64,000 nt of DNA from Spinellus fusiger (lineage: Eukaryota > Mucoromycota > Mucoromycetes > Mucorales > Phycomycetaceae): assembly GCA_025094145.1 (NCBI GenBank), contig JALLLS010000052.1, forward strand, positions 62,001 to 126,000, in the 5' to 3' direction. The notes beneath the pieces were generated by a model. That model was not told where the DNA came from. It saw nothing but the letters and a program-made list of their open reading frames with translations, and did not search any database. Below, piece by piece: positions 21,785 through 31,666 of the stretch; within the stretch, counting starts at the first letter, position 1, and each line of letters starts with the position of its first letter. The translations under genes were made by a program, and so were the position numbers.

Positions 21785-24231
21785 CTAATTAAACATAGTC
21801 TCCTCTTCAGACATGTACTCAGTAGTTTCTGAGTCCTCAAACACCTTCTTGGATTTTTCATTCATTCTAGGAAATGGATTCTGACGAGGAGTCTTATTAT
21901 ATCTGTCCACAATAAAAGATTCAGTAAAATGAAAACATTTGACTAATTCATTAACAGCAACTTACTGCATTGTGAGTTTTCTTTTATCCTTGGACTCAAG
22001 TACAGGTATCTCAATATACTGCTTCATCATAATTTCACTTAATGTATCCACTGTTTCTCGTTCAAGATGATAGCCATTCAGGGTATCAATCACCCCTTTA
22101 AAGTTTTTCTATTTTATCCAAGACATTCAATACATCACTAGTCCTATAGCTATATCATTAACACTGTATTCTTACATTTTTCATATCAGAGAAAAGACGT
22201 GTGCTGATAGCAGGTAAATAATGACACCTTAATTCAGATTTTGTAGTAAATGCCTTGAATCGCATCCGTGTCTTGATATGATGAAGCTGCCGTTGACCTT
22301 TCTCTGCCTTTGAATTTTGACCTAGGAATCTTGTTACCCTCCTATTAGTAAAAGACCTCAATTGAGTCTACCTACGCAGGAAAACTTAGTTGATTAAGAC
22401 CATCACCAGTCAATCGACCATTTACAAAAGAAGCTGGACGTATACAGGCCATTGTGTTATGATGAGGCAAAAGATCCCATTGTTGATCTCCTCTGATGTA
22501 CAAATAATAAATATTTCTGTCTGATATAGTTCATTTGCTCCAATCTAGACTTACTTATACAATAATGTACTCAAGACATCTCCATCTGCAATAGAGTCAG
22601 CAGCAGCAGCCAAGAGTCCAAGATGGATCAAATCAGGTGGTTTGCATTGTTCACCTCTCTCTGCTAAATTCACCTTTTCTGGTTTGTATTTTACATAGTT
22701 TTCCTAGACACAAAGAATATTAATACATGAAAATAGCAAAGAATGTGTTTTATGACTCACAGCTATCATCATAGGCAGCATAGAGTAGTCGTAAAAACAC
22801 ATATCTATCTGATCAGAGAGAGAGGTTTCTTTCCATGAATTAGAATCCAATAGCATTTTGGGTGTTTCAAAGATCCCCAGTTCAACATCTCTGACACTTC
22901 CCGAACATCTAGATGACAGCCAGCACCGTTGTTTGTTATTAATGCGCTTGTGTCTGATTTTCCTTTTCAAAGACTTACAAGCCTTTCACCTGTTCTGCAT
23001 CGACATTGTTATGCACTAGTTTATAATTGGCTAGAGTATTGAGTGCCTGTCGATAGTCACATTGGGCTGACTGAATAATGCTTCGCAGCACATCCGGCTT
23101 TATGTGTAGCTTCTCCCTAAGTTTATTTAGAATGTAGAGTTGGCCTCTGGCATTCTATCCCAGAACTTACTTGTGTAGAATTGACATGATGGATCCAGTC
23201 ATTGGCTGCAAAGGTATCCTAGAAGACATAAAGATATATTATGTTATTCACAAGTAACAGGTGCCTTGGTGTGTATCCCCACCCACCGACCTACCGAGCG
23301 AAGCGCACATTATAGCAGTAGAATTTCAATGTATCTAATTTTCTTGAGTAGATGTCATTGCAGATGCAAATAACAGGTATCTAGTAGCATTGTTTTCTTT
23401 CATTAGTGTTTTAACTATTTATCCCATCTTTATCCTTACTTTTGATTTCTTGATAACAGAGACAAGTGCAGCCACACCACCTTGGTCTCCTGATGACATT
23501 CCATCCACTTCGTCCATGATCAACATTGTCTTTTTCTTTATTGCATCTTCGGGTTGCTGGTCGATAGATACAGTCATATGTATAAGTGGTGTTCTTGATA
23601 TACTCTCTCTTTTCTTTTTCTTTTTCTTTTTCTTTTAATTTACCCCTGCCTCAGAGAAATACTCTACTACTGTTCGATTGGTTACTACAGTGGAAATGTA
23701 GTCCTACCCTACAGTGAGTTTATATTTCGATATTTCTGTCTTTGATCCTACCTCGACACTTTTCTTATTGCGCGCATCACTCGCATTGAACTCCAAAACA
23801 TCATAATTACATATTTTTGCTGCTAGATGAGCTGTTGTTGTTTTTCCAATGCCTGGAGGTCCACTGATAATAATTGCACTGTAGTATTGGATTTCTCTCT
23901 GATAGGGTGTTTTTCTCTTACGCATTTTTTCATTGTTCTCCCTATCTCATATTAGTTTATTGGTTGCTTAGTTACTCAATAGCCTATAGAAGAGAAGAAG
24001 TGTATGAAAGAGAGAGAAAGAGAGAGATGGGGTATACCTACCAGTTCTTTAACCATTCTCCTACTTTCTCAGCAAAGGCCCTGTTACCCGTTATCTGTTG
24101 ATAGCTGGTGGGTTTATATTTCTCAGTCCATGGCTGGTTGTTAGAGGCCTCTGTCTTGGGACTATTATTCAATAAAGGTGAGTGTTTTGTTGGACTAGCG
24201 GAATAAGTCACCTTGATCCAGAGGCACTCAT
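21785..24231 (-). CDS. RFC1: Replication factor C large subunit (RFC1), short form without BRCT domain
   Basis: Large subunit of the clamp loader that opens PCNA at primer-template junctions. Fourteen exons were traced in frame: 24212-24231, 24042-24161, 23752-23941, 23644-23703, 23440-23556, 23295-23380, 23171-23218, 22979-23116, 22761-22908, 22555-22703, 22376-22492, 22176-22341, 21966-22108, 21785-21902; about 539 aa. Motifs: PWTEKYKPTSYQQITGN, Walker A SGPPGIGKTT, LEFNASDARNKK, Walker B LIMDEVDGMSSGDQGG, sensor 1 VICICND, DYRQALNTL, then the RFC1-specific C-terminal region (CFYDYSMLP, ENYVKYKP, AAAADSIADGD, WDLLPHHN). The protein begins only about 15 residues before WTEKYKP, whereas yeast and human RFC1 have several hundred residues including a BRCT domain there. 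The exon chain stays open throughout, so it is not a pseudogene. The extreme N-terminus is inferred. Confidence 0.9.
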
Positions 24232-24532
24232 GGGGTTATTCGACAGGAGAGAGTACTGATAAGATGAGCGAGTGTCTCTATCAGTCGTCACACATCAGCA
24301 AAGACAGTCCTAGTCTGAGAGGAAAAGAGAAGAATTGTGTCTATGAATTGTGCCTGAGCAGTAGGGGTGTGTCCCTAGCAACCGATTTTTCACTGCCATT
24401 TTTATGTGTTTTTATATTTCTTTCTTTCTTTCTTTCTCTTTTTATTTCGTATAGCAAAGAGTATAAGTAGGATATCCAACAACAACAACAACAAGTCATT
24501 TTTATTCAATTCACTATTCCATCAGCCGTCCA
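24232..24532. promoter_or_regulatory. Divergent promoter region, RFC1 / DMAC1-like gene
   Basis: 301 bp between two divergent start codons. The minus-strand reading frames upstream of the RFC1 ATG contain stops (for example around the tgtgtgacgactgatag stretch), so it does not code for a BRCT domain. Has a pyrimidine-rich tract near 24415-24445 and an (aac)n tract near 24480. Confidence 0.55.
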
Positions 24533-24823
24533 ATGAATTATCAAACACAAGAAACAAAAGAAGACTATAAGGACTGTTTATCCTGCAAACTCACAGGAAC
24601 AGCGACACTGACAGCTGTGGGGGGTTATGCCCTTAGAGAGTCCACCAAACTGTATCCTCTCCCTGGAAAATCAGGCCAGGCCATTGGACTTGGTGTTGCA
24701 GGTGCAAGTAAGCCATTTTCTGTCGATTTCTCTATTGACTTATTTCATGTAATTTCCTTGTCCCCAGTCTTTGTCTCTGCAGGGATCTTCAGACTTTTCA
24801 TATACACACCAGGAGATCTTTAG
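24533..24823 (+). CDS. DMAC1/TMEM261-like small mitochondrial membrane protein
   Basis: Small protein with the DCLSCKLTG motif followed by a glycine-rich hydrophobic helix, as in DMAC1/Dmo1-type (DUF4536) proteins; the human member helps assemble the distal membrane arm of complex I. Exons 24533-24707 and 24783-24823 (donor gtaagc, acceptor ctgcag), about 71 aa: MNYQTQETKEDYKDCLSCK then ...GLGVAGA, then RIFRLFIYTPGDL. The last residues and the TAG stop (24821-24823) lie inside the terminal repeat of the family-1 Fanzor element that begins at about 24802. The original C-terminus was therefore probably replaced on insertion. Family call rests on a short motif. Confidence 0.6.
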   Translation: MNYQTQETKEDYKDCLSCKLTGTATLTAVGGYALRESTKLYPLPGKSGQAIGLGVAGASKPFSVDFSIDLFHVISLSPVFVSAGIFRLFIYTPGDL

Positions 24824-27012
24824 GATATAAAAGGAAATAGTCGAAATACAACTGTTTAAAAAATGACACATCGATTTGAAAAGGAGCAAAAAAAGTGATA
24901 TATATTCATGTTAGTTCTTAAATAAAGATTATTATGTAAATTTACCTGTAAATATCTGAATCCCGAAGGAAACCACTTTCGATGTGGCGATATGTTATAA
25001 TATGAATGCATCAAAGAATATCTACTCTTTTCTACAGAATGGAACTAGTCTGTAGTGACCATTTAAACCCTCTTCTGCAATTGTATAGATATTCTTTGAT
25101 GCATTCACATCTCTGTTCTAAACAATTCCACAACTTTGGCAAGCGTGGATACTGTTGAAATTCACTAATACCTCGGTGAGGTTATTTGTGTTATAAGTGT
25201 GGCAGATCTTGAGAACAAAACTAAATTTCACAAGTCACTTGCTTAATCAGAACTACCAAACTAATGCAGACTACAACAACATTCTAGAAAGAAAAGAATT
25301 GCTTAAAGAACAGTTACCTAGTTACCCGTTGTGCTCAAATCGTATGTTGTGTTCCTGTTCATGCACTCTCTTTGATTTCCCTAGACCAGCCTTTGTACTA
25401 ATACTCTATTTCTTTGTCCCCGCTAGAGACCGAACAACTACAGATTCATCTCTCTAGTGGTCCTGTTGATAACCACAGTGCCCTTTATTACAGAATAAAA
25501 GATATATTTTACAAAGTTACATAGTATAGATTTTGAGGCTACTTACATACATATCTCTTTAAGCTATAAGGATCACAGTTATACGATAATAACATCTCAG
25601 TGAATTCAGAGATGGATTTCCTCCTCTTGTTCTATGTATGTTTCAAGGGAAGAGAGAAACCTTATTTACAATAAAATCACTTTCTGGAATTCCATGGCCT
25701 TGAAATACAGGACCAAGATTATACGCACTTTAGGATAGCGCAGTTACCCTTCCCTGTCTGCCTGAATGTTCTATGAAGACCATATCTATTGCTTGAGAAC
25801 AGCGAAATATTCAAATTCATAGTCAAAGAAGAAATAGAAAACTAATAGAAAAGTTTAGTTGTCTATATCTTTAATAAAATAGACTTTGATCCAAATAGCT
25901 TCCTAGAGTATAAACAAGATAATCTTTAGGGACTTGAGTAGCTGACTGTTTCTTATTCTCGACTTTTTTTCTTTGGTTGGCTAATGTGTTTGAAAAGAAC
26001 ATTTTCACTGTCTGTCTGTCTTGGCATTGACTATGGACTGTGTAATTAAACACTGAAAGTTAGATAAAAGGAAGAAGTAAACCTGACATTGCAACTCAAT
26101 CACTGTATTTATTGTTTAACATGTGCTATCCTTAAGCCTACAGTATAGCAATCAAGTACTCGTCAAGATGAGCATAACTGAGCAAGTTAATATACTATTA
26201 TTAACAAAGAGAAACAATAGGAGGTGATAGACACCACCAAAGACTATTCTAGTGATAAAAAGGTAAGCAGTGTCTTCATCTGGGCTTGAGCTCATTGTAT
26301 TCCACAAGACATAGCACTGACTCTTCTTCTAATAGATGATATATGACTCATTATTCCCAAGACAAGTATTAAGTACAAGGTAAGCATACTATCTTTCTTA
26401 TTGAATTATTACTAATACACTCTTCTGTTATTAGATAAGTTAAGACTCTTTCTCAAGTCAGTCTCAGGTGGTCTTCTTCCTTCTATACTGTCCAAGGTGT
26501 CTAGGCTGTCTAGGGTATACTCCTGAGCATGGTTATCTATCTCCCAAGGATAAATCACAAGGCCTTTAGGGTGTGGATTTTATTGCTATGAAGGAATGCA
26601 CTTGGGCAGTAGCTATAGCTATACTATAGTATTATCTATAGTATTATGTCGTGATATTATTTTCCTTTTATGGATAGTGGCATCTCTAGAAGAAAAGCCA
26701 GCTAAAAAAAGAAAGAAATGAAGGGACACATTCCATTACATTTCAATAATATCATAGTTGGAAGTATTAGCATATAGAATATGGTATAAAAGAAGTATTG
26801 AATTGAATGAATAAAGACGAGAGTTCTACTACACGTTTGACTGTCCGGATTTCCTTTGATACCTAAGATCAAAGACGACAATTACAATAAACAATATATT
26901 CTATTGATAATACAATTTGATATTGATATATTCCATAAAAGGCAATAAATATTTGGACGTAAAAGGAAAGAAATATCCCCGCCTAAAAGCCAGAAAAATC
27001 TCCTGGTGTGCA
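24802..27012 (-). mobile_element. Fanzor-type element, family 1, copy B (decayed)
   Basis: 2.2-kb element with ends tatacacaccaggagatctt (24802) and ctcctggtgtgcaga (to about 27012). Minus-strand coding remnants correspond to copy A: after an acceptor near 25212 the sequence reads ICHTYNTNNLTEV, then HACQSCGIV, a stop, then NRDVNASKNIYTIAEEG. The first knuckle retains one Cys (C-H-T-Y). Large parts are near-identical, in inverted orientation, to 44377-46890. An LTR-like insertion sits at 26647-26880. Multiple stops; inactive. Confidence 0.7.
26647..26880 (+). repeat. Solo-LTR-like insertion
   Basis: 234 bp starting tgtcgtgatatt and ending aagacgaca (5-bp inverted ends tgtcg/cgaca), with ggtataaaag TATA-like and aataaa motifs. 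A related shorter unit ending in the same aagatcaaagacgaca is at 44200-44376. Adjacent bases (tatta/attac) do not give an exact duplication. Confidence 0.5.
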
Positions 27013-27156
27013 GACCGTATCAATGAATAAAGCCCAACACGGAGTTTGAATGACATCAGGGACTATGACGTAGAACGCGTTGATCGTCGCGTCTATTGTT
27101 TATATCACAGCGCGTGTCACGATGAGGGTCGCGTCTTTGTTTACCGCAAAACTGCA

Positions 27157-28173
27157 ATGAGTGGTACTCATCCATCCATTTTCTCCTATGGAGTATTCAC
27201 ACTGAACCTATAGGCTATTCCAACCAAGATTCCAACCAAGGTGGTTATGATGCCTTTAATGGCTCTTCTGACACTGCAGGTCCCAAGGTAATTAGGAGGG
27301 AAGGCGCAGTCTCTTCTGTTTCTGTTTCTTACATGACACATGTCTCTTTGTTTAGCGCTACACAGGAGACCAGACCATGCGGGCTGTTACTCTCAAGCAG
27401 ATCCAAGACTCCAAAGTTGTCCAGGATAATATCATTAAGATTGATGGCCATGACTTAGTTCAGGTGAGGGAGTAGGAGGATGTTTCTTTCTTTCTTCCAG
27501 TCTGCTTATGCTTGTGCCGGTACAGGTGACATTTATTGGTATTATTCGTAGTGTCTCTGAACAGGCCAGCAAGTATATGTACACCGTTGAAGACGGCACA
27601 GGTGTTATTGAAGTGAGAACGTGGAGCGAGGCAAGCGCAACAGAGGAGGATGAGGCCAAGAGAAGAGAATTGGTGTAGGTCCATCATGCCCTGTGTTCAT
27701 GCCCACTAACATAAAGAGCAGAGTGGATACTTATGTACGTGTGTTTGGCCGTATCAACAACTTTAACAATCGAATGAATTGCATCTCCTACACTATGCGC
27801 CCCATTATTGACTTTAATGAGATCAACTACCATTTCCTTGAATGTGTCCACACCCACCTGTTGCTTACCGTAAAACCCAAGGTAGGTGAGCAGTGACAGT
27901 GCCATTCCATTGCTGATGGTGTAGCCAGTGGTTGTAGCAGGAGCACAGACTGGGCAGGGTCATGTGACACTCGATATCAATGCTCAAGTGATCAATGTTA
28001 TCAAATCATTCAATGAGCATGATGATGGTGTACACATTGATGAAGTGGTGGAGAAGTTGAAGGCCCACCACAGTCCAGACAGTATTCGTGCAGCCATTGA
28101 AGATCTCTCCAATGAGGGCCATTGCTACGCTACTATGGATGAATTCCACATCAAATCCACCGAGAGTTATTAG
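27157..28173 (+). CDS. RPA2: Replication protein A 32-kDa subunit
   Basis: Middle subunit of the heterotrimeric ssDNA-binding protein RPA. Exons 27157-27163 (7 nt only), 27214-27287, 27356-27463, 27526-27674, 27722-27881, 27925-28173; about 248 aa. The N-terminus is short, Gly/Ser/Asn-rich (MSGYSNQDSNQGGYDAFNG) as in the phosphorylated RPA2 tail. The OB fold is recognisable: PKRYTGDQTMRAVTLKQIQD, VTFIGIIRSVSEQASKYMYT, VEDGTGVIEVRTW, YVRVFGRINNFNNRMNCISY. The C-terminal winged helix is VHIDEVVEKLKAHHSPDSIR...ATMDEFHIKSTE. Starts 145 bp downstream of the end of Fanzor copy B, so the element sits in or next to its promoter. Confidence 0.95.
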
Positions 28174-28290
28174 GGACAAGTGTCTGTCTTTCTCTCCTTT
28201 GTCTTTGGTGAAGCAGTCCAATAAAAACAACATCAATAAGAACCATCACTGAGCACAAATAGACCCATGAGTCTAGGCCAGAAATATAGA

Positions 28291-28460
28291 ATGATAATAA
28301 AATGATAATAAAATGATAATAAAATAAGAAAATAAAATAAGAAAATAAAATAAGAAAATAAAATAAGAAAATAAAATAAGAAAATAAAATAAGAAAATAA
28401 AATAAGAAAATAAAATAAGAAAATAAAATAATAAAAATAAAAATAAGAAAATAAAAAAAT
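28291..28460. repeat. A-rich microsatellite
   Basis: Three atgataataaa units followed by about a dozen aaaataagaaaataa-type units just downstream of RPA2. No coding content in 28174-28679. Confidence 0.9.
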
Positions 28461-28679
28461 AACCCTATCTTTGTGTGTTTCCCTGTTTCCTTACCCTCTT
28501 TCTTCTATGCCAAATAGGGCAATTGTCCTTTTGCACTGGTGGTGGTTTCTGATGGCTGATATATAAGCACTCTTTTACTGCTCTTTTTCTTTCTTTTATA
28601 TATATATATATAAATATATATTAGTATATATTCTCTTTTTCTTTTTCCTATTGTTGATTCCAATTCCATCTGCTTCCTT

Positions 28680-28988
28680 ATGTTCAGTGCAAAACCGCCC
28701 ATGGTGTGCTATCTCTGTGGTTCAGGTGAGTTCTATTGAAGTTGGGTGAAGAAGACCATGCACTCACTCATCCCCATATCCCTTTCAGACCGACACAAAT
28801 CCAGTGATTGTGCAAGTATCTGTGGTTGTCTACTTACTATCACATGAAATGCTAATGAAGAATAGGACAATTGGACTCTGCCACCCCTCATCCCTGGTTC
28901 TTCCTGTTCTCTTATGACTCCAGCCACAGTAAGTAGACAACCACAGGCCATGGACACTACTAAGCAAGATAACACTAACATAGTATAG
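28680..28988 (+). CDS. Putative 43-residue CCHC zinc-knuckle protein
   Basis: Three short exons can be joined in frame: 28680-28725, 28789-28815, 28930-28988. The product begins MFSAKPPMVCYLCGSDRHKS and contains one exact zinc knuckle, C-x2-C-x4-H-x4-C (CYLCGSDRHKSSDC), formed only after removal of the first intron (gtgagt...tttcag). Retention of the second intron would give a different short tail ending ICGCLLTIT. CCHC knuckles bind single-stranded nucleic acid. It could equally be the first part of a larger gene or a leftover of a retroelement nucleocapsid, although the intron inside the knuckle argues against a recent retroelement. Low certainty. Confidence 0.4.
28820..28946. repeat. Short element with perfect 19-bp terminal inverted repeats coinciding with an intron
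   Basis: ctgtggttgtctacttact (28820-28838) is exactly complementary to 28928-28946. The two arms fall at the 5' and 3' ends of the putative second intron of the zinc-knuckle gene (28816-28929). Confidence 0.7.
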
Positions 28989-29319
28989 CTATGTATGCAC
29001 CTTGAGCCCTAGGACCCTCTTAGTGCTTTCATGATAATGATAATGATAATGATCTGCTTCTTTCTTTTTCTTTTATATTTCTTGCTCTTGTATTTCTTCT
29101 TTCTTTTCTTCTCATTACCAACAATAAACAAATCTAATGCATTTTGTTAATGGATCACAATTAAATCAACATTGGATAAAAAGGTGGTGTGTGCGCTACT
29201 CACAGGGAAGGAAGAGAGCGGAGTCCAACCTGAGAAGAAGAAAAAAAAAGAGAGAAAAAAAAAGAGAACTCTCCATATAAGTTCCCCCCCCTTTTTTTTT
29301 TTTTCTTTTTCCCCTCCTC
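28989..29319. promoter_or_regulatory. Upstream region of PCCB
   Basis: 330 bp with gataat repeats (29036-29053), A-rich and then C8/T14 homopolymer tracts (29280-29305) just before the PCCB start. No gene seen. Confidence 0.5.
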
Positions 29320-31666
29320 ATGTTGAGCTGGAGACACTTTCAGCGAGTTAACCCTCGTTCTCTTTGTGCTATTTACACGCACCGGTCTTTCTCATCTTCT
29401 CCGTCTGTCTTATCTCGTGCTTCATGGCCGTCTTCACTCTCCCTCACACAAGTCATCACCGACAAACGCAATGAGTCACTCGAGGGAGGTGGAAAGACAA
29501 AAAGGGACAAGCAGCATAGCAAGGTACCTGGGATGTTCGTTGGACAGATACTAAAGCAAAAGGACGCAAGGGAAAATTAACGTGCCGAGAAAGACTGGAT
29601 CTTTTACTTGACAAGGACTCGTTTCGAGAATACGATGCCTTTGTAGAACATCAGTGCACTGATTTTGGTATGGAAGCACAAAAGGTAGGTGCCATTGGCC
29701 AGGCACAAGCCAAAACGTGTTTCCTTTTTATTACATGGTATTATATGTTATTATATGTTATTATCTGGTATTACATGGTATTATCTGGTATTATCTGTTA
29801 TTACATGGTATTATCTGGTATTACATGGTATTATCTGTTATTACATGGTATTACATGGTATTACATGGTATTACATGGTATTATCACAAGTAGTCTTAAG
29901 AGTGTATTTATTCTGGTATGCATCCTGATGTAGAGTATGCTCATTCTTCTTCTTTGGGGGGGGGAGCATGGATAGACAGCAGGAGATGGCGTTGTGACTG
30001 GGCATGGCACCATCCATGGCCGAAGAGTATTTGTGTATAGCCAAGACTTCACTGTGTTGGGTGGCAGTCTGTCACGTACCAATGCCAACAAAATACTCAA
30101 AATCATGGATCAAGCCATGACTGTGGGTGCACCTGTCATTGGGCTTCAGGACTCTGGTGGTGCCCGTATCCAGGAAGGTGTCAACTCATTGGCAGGTTAT
30201 GCTGATATATTCCAGGTAGGAAAAGTGTGAAAAGAAAAAAGAAAAAAAGAAAAAGAAAAAGAAAACAAGACATTGTTTGTTATTGTCACTGGACTCAATG
30301 GCCATCTTTCATAGAAAAACGTACTTGCTTCAGGTGTAGTGCCTCAATTATCACTGATAATGGGTCCCTGTGCAGGTGGTGCAGTGTATTCACCTGCACT
30401 CACGGACTTCATTTTCATGGTGCGCGAGACATCGCATATGTTTGTGACAGGACCCGAGGTGGTTAGGGCAGTGACAAATGAGAAGGTGGATCAGGAAACA
30501 CTAGGTGGAGCTGTAACGCATACACAGAAGAGTGGAGTTGCTCATAATATGTATGCAAATGATATCGAGGCACTACAGAGGTACATGCATAGGGATTCCT
30601 TCCCAAATCAATGAGATCTATTGACTCATCTATCAATATTCTTGTGGCATGGGTGTGTGTGTGTGTGTGTGTGGGGCTAGAATGAGAGACCTCTTTGACT
30701 ATCTTCCCTTGTCAAATAGAGACCAGGCACCCACTAGGACATGTCTTGACCCCATCGACAGAAAGGACAGTGCCTTGGACACATTGGTGCCCATCCACTC
30801 ATCCACGGCGTACGATATGCAACAGGTCATCACAAGAGTAAGGGACTCAGGACAGACCACTCCAGCACAGTGGAATAATCCTCATGCTTTGCTTCTTTAG
30901 GTGATTGATAAACACTCTTTCTTTGAGATTTCTCCTGACTATGCCCGTAACATCATCGTAGGCATGGGTCGCTTAGGAGGAACATCCGTGGGTGTTGTCG
31001 CCAACCAGCCACTGGTTTCCTCGGGAGCACTGGACATGGAGGCTTCTGTCAAGGCAGCTCGGTTCATTCGATTCTGTGACGCTTTTCATATTCCACTGAT
31101 TACTTTTGTCGATGTCCCTGGATTTATGCCCGGAACAGCCCAAGAACATGGCGGAATCATTCGACATGGTGCCAAACTTCTCTATGCTTATTGTGAGGCC
31201 ACTGTTCCCAAACTGACAGTCATCACTCGCAAGGCCTATGGCGGTGCTTATATTGTAATGAGCTCAAAGCATTTAAGAGGAGACTACAAGTAAGTGATAG
31301 AGGCACGTTGTAATGATACACTTATTTCTACTGTGGATAGTGTTGCTTGGCCTACAGCTGAAATTGCTGTCATGGGTGCATCAGGTGCAGTAGAGATTAT
31401 ATTTAAAAACCACCAAGATAAACTTAAGATGGAGAAGGAGTACCATTCAAAGTTTACTACTCCACTCTCAGCAGCCAGACAGGGTTATCTTGACGATATC
31501 ATCGAGCCTAGGTAATTCATAGACACGAAAGCAAGGTAGGGTAAAGAGTGTTGCTTACACTGTCTGCTTTAGGAGTACACGTGTTTGTCTGATAGAGCAG
31601 CTTGAGTTGCTCAAGACAAAGTCAATACAAAACCCGTGGAAGAAACATGGGACTATCCCGCTTTAA
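29320..31666 (+). CDS. PCCB: Propionyl-CoA carboxylase beta chain, mitochondrial
   Basis: Carboxyltransferase subunit that makes (S)-methylmalonyl-CoA from propionyl-CoA with the biotinylated alpha chain in mitochondria. Exons 29320-29523, 29571-29684, 29976-30215, 30315-30580, 30681-30837, 30901-31289, 31341-31511, 31573-31666; about 544 aa, the family length. N-terminal 40 residues are Arg/Ser-rich without acids, a mitochondrial presequence. Core: [49 protein letters not shown] (oxyanion glycine), [50 protein letters not shown], [18 protein letters not shown], and C-terminal WKKHGTIPL. Matches PCCB better than methylcrotonyl-CoA carboxylase. Intron 2 holds a decanucleotide tandem repeat. 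Confidence 0.96.
29731..29880. repeat. Fifteen tandem decanucleotides in PCCB intron 2
   Basis: Units ttacatggta, ttatctggta, ttatctgtta and ttatatgtta with strict 10-bp period from 29731 to 29880, inside the 291-nt intron 29685-29975. A G9 run follows at about 29957. Confidence 0.95.

Noticed and set aside
21785..24231. RFC1 as a pseudogene, because every open frame in the region is short
   Set aside because: With GT-AG introns of 46-180 nt all fourteen exons join in phase without a stop and family motifs are complete, so the gene is intact.
24232..24532. Extra 5' exons of RFC1 encoding a BRCT domain
   Set aside because: Stops in all minus-strand frames and the start of a divergent gene; no BRCT-like sequence seen.
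25197..25457. An 86-codon frame conserved between 25197-25457 and 46237-46497
   Set aside because: Conserved only because the two loci are copies of the same element; it is antisense to the nuclease relic and has no family motif.
29731..29880. CRISPR-like array
   Set aside because: Units are contiguous decamers without spacers, inside a eukaryotic intron; it is a minisatellite.
29669..29933. Tyr/Met-rich protein encoded by the decanucleotide repeat
   Set aside because: It lies within a well-defined PCCB intron and the frame is only open because of the repeat.
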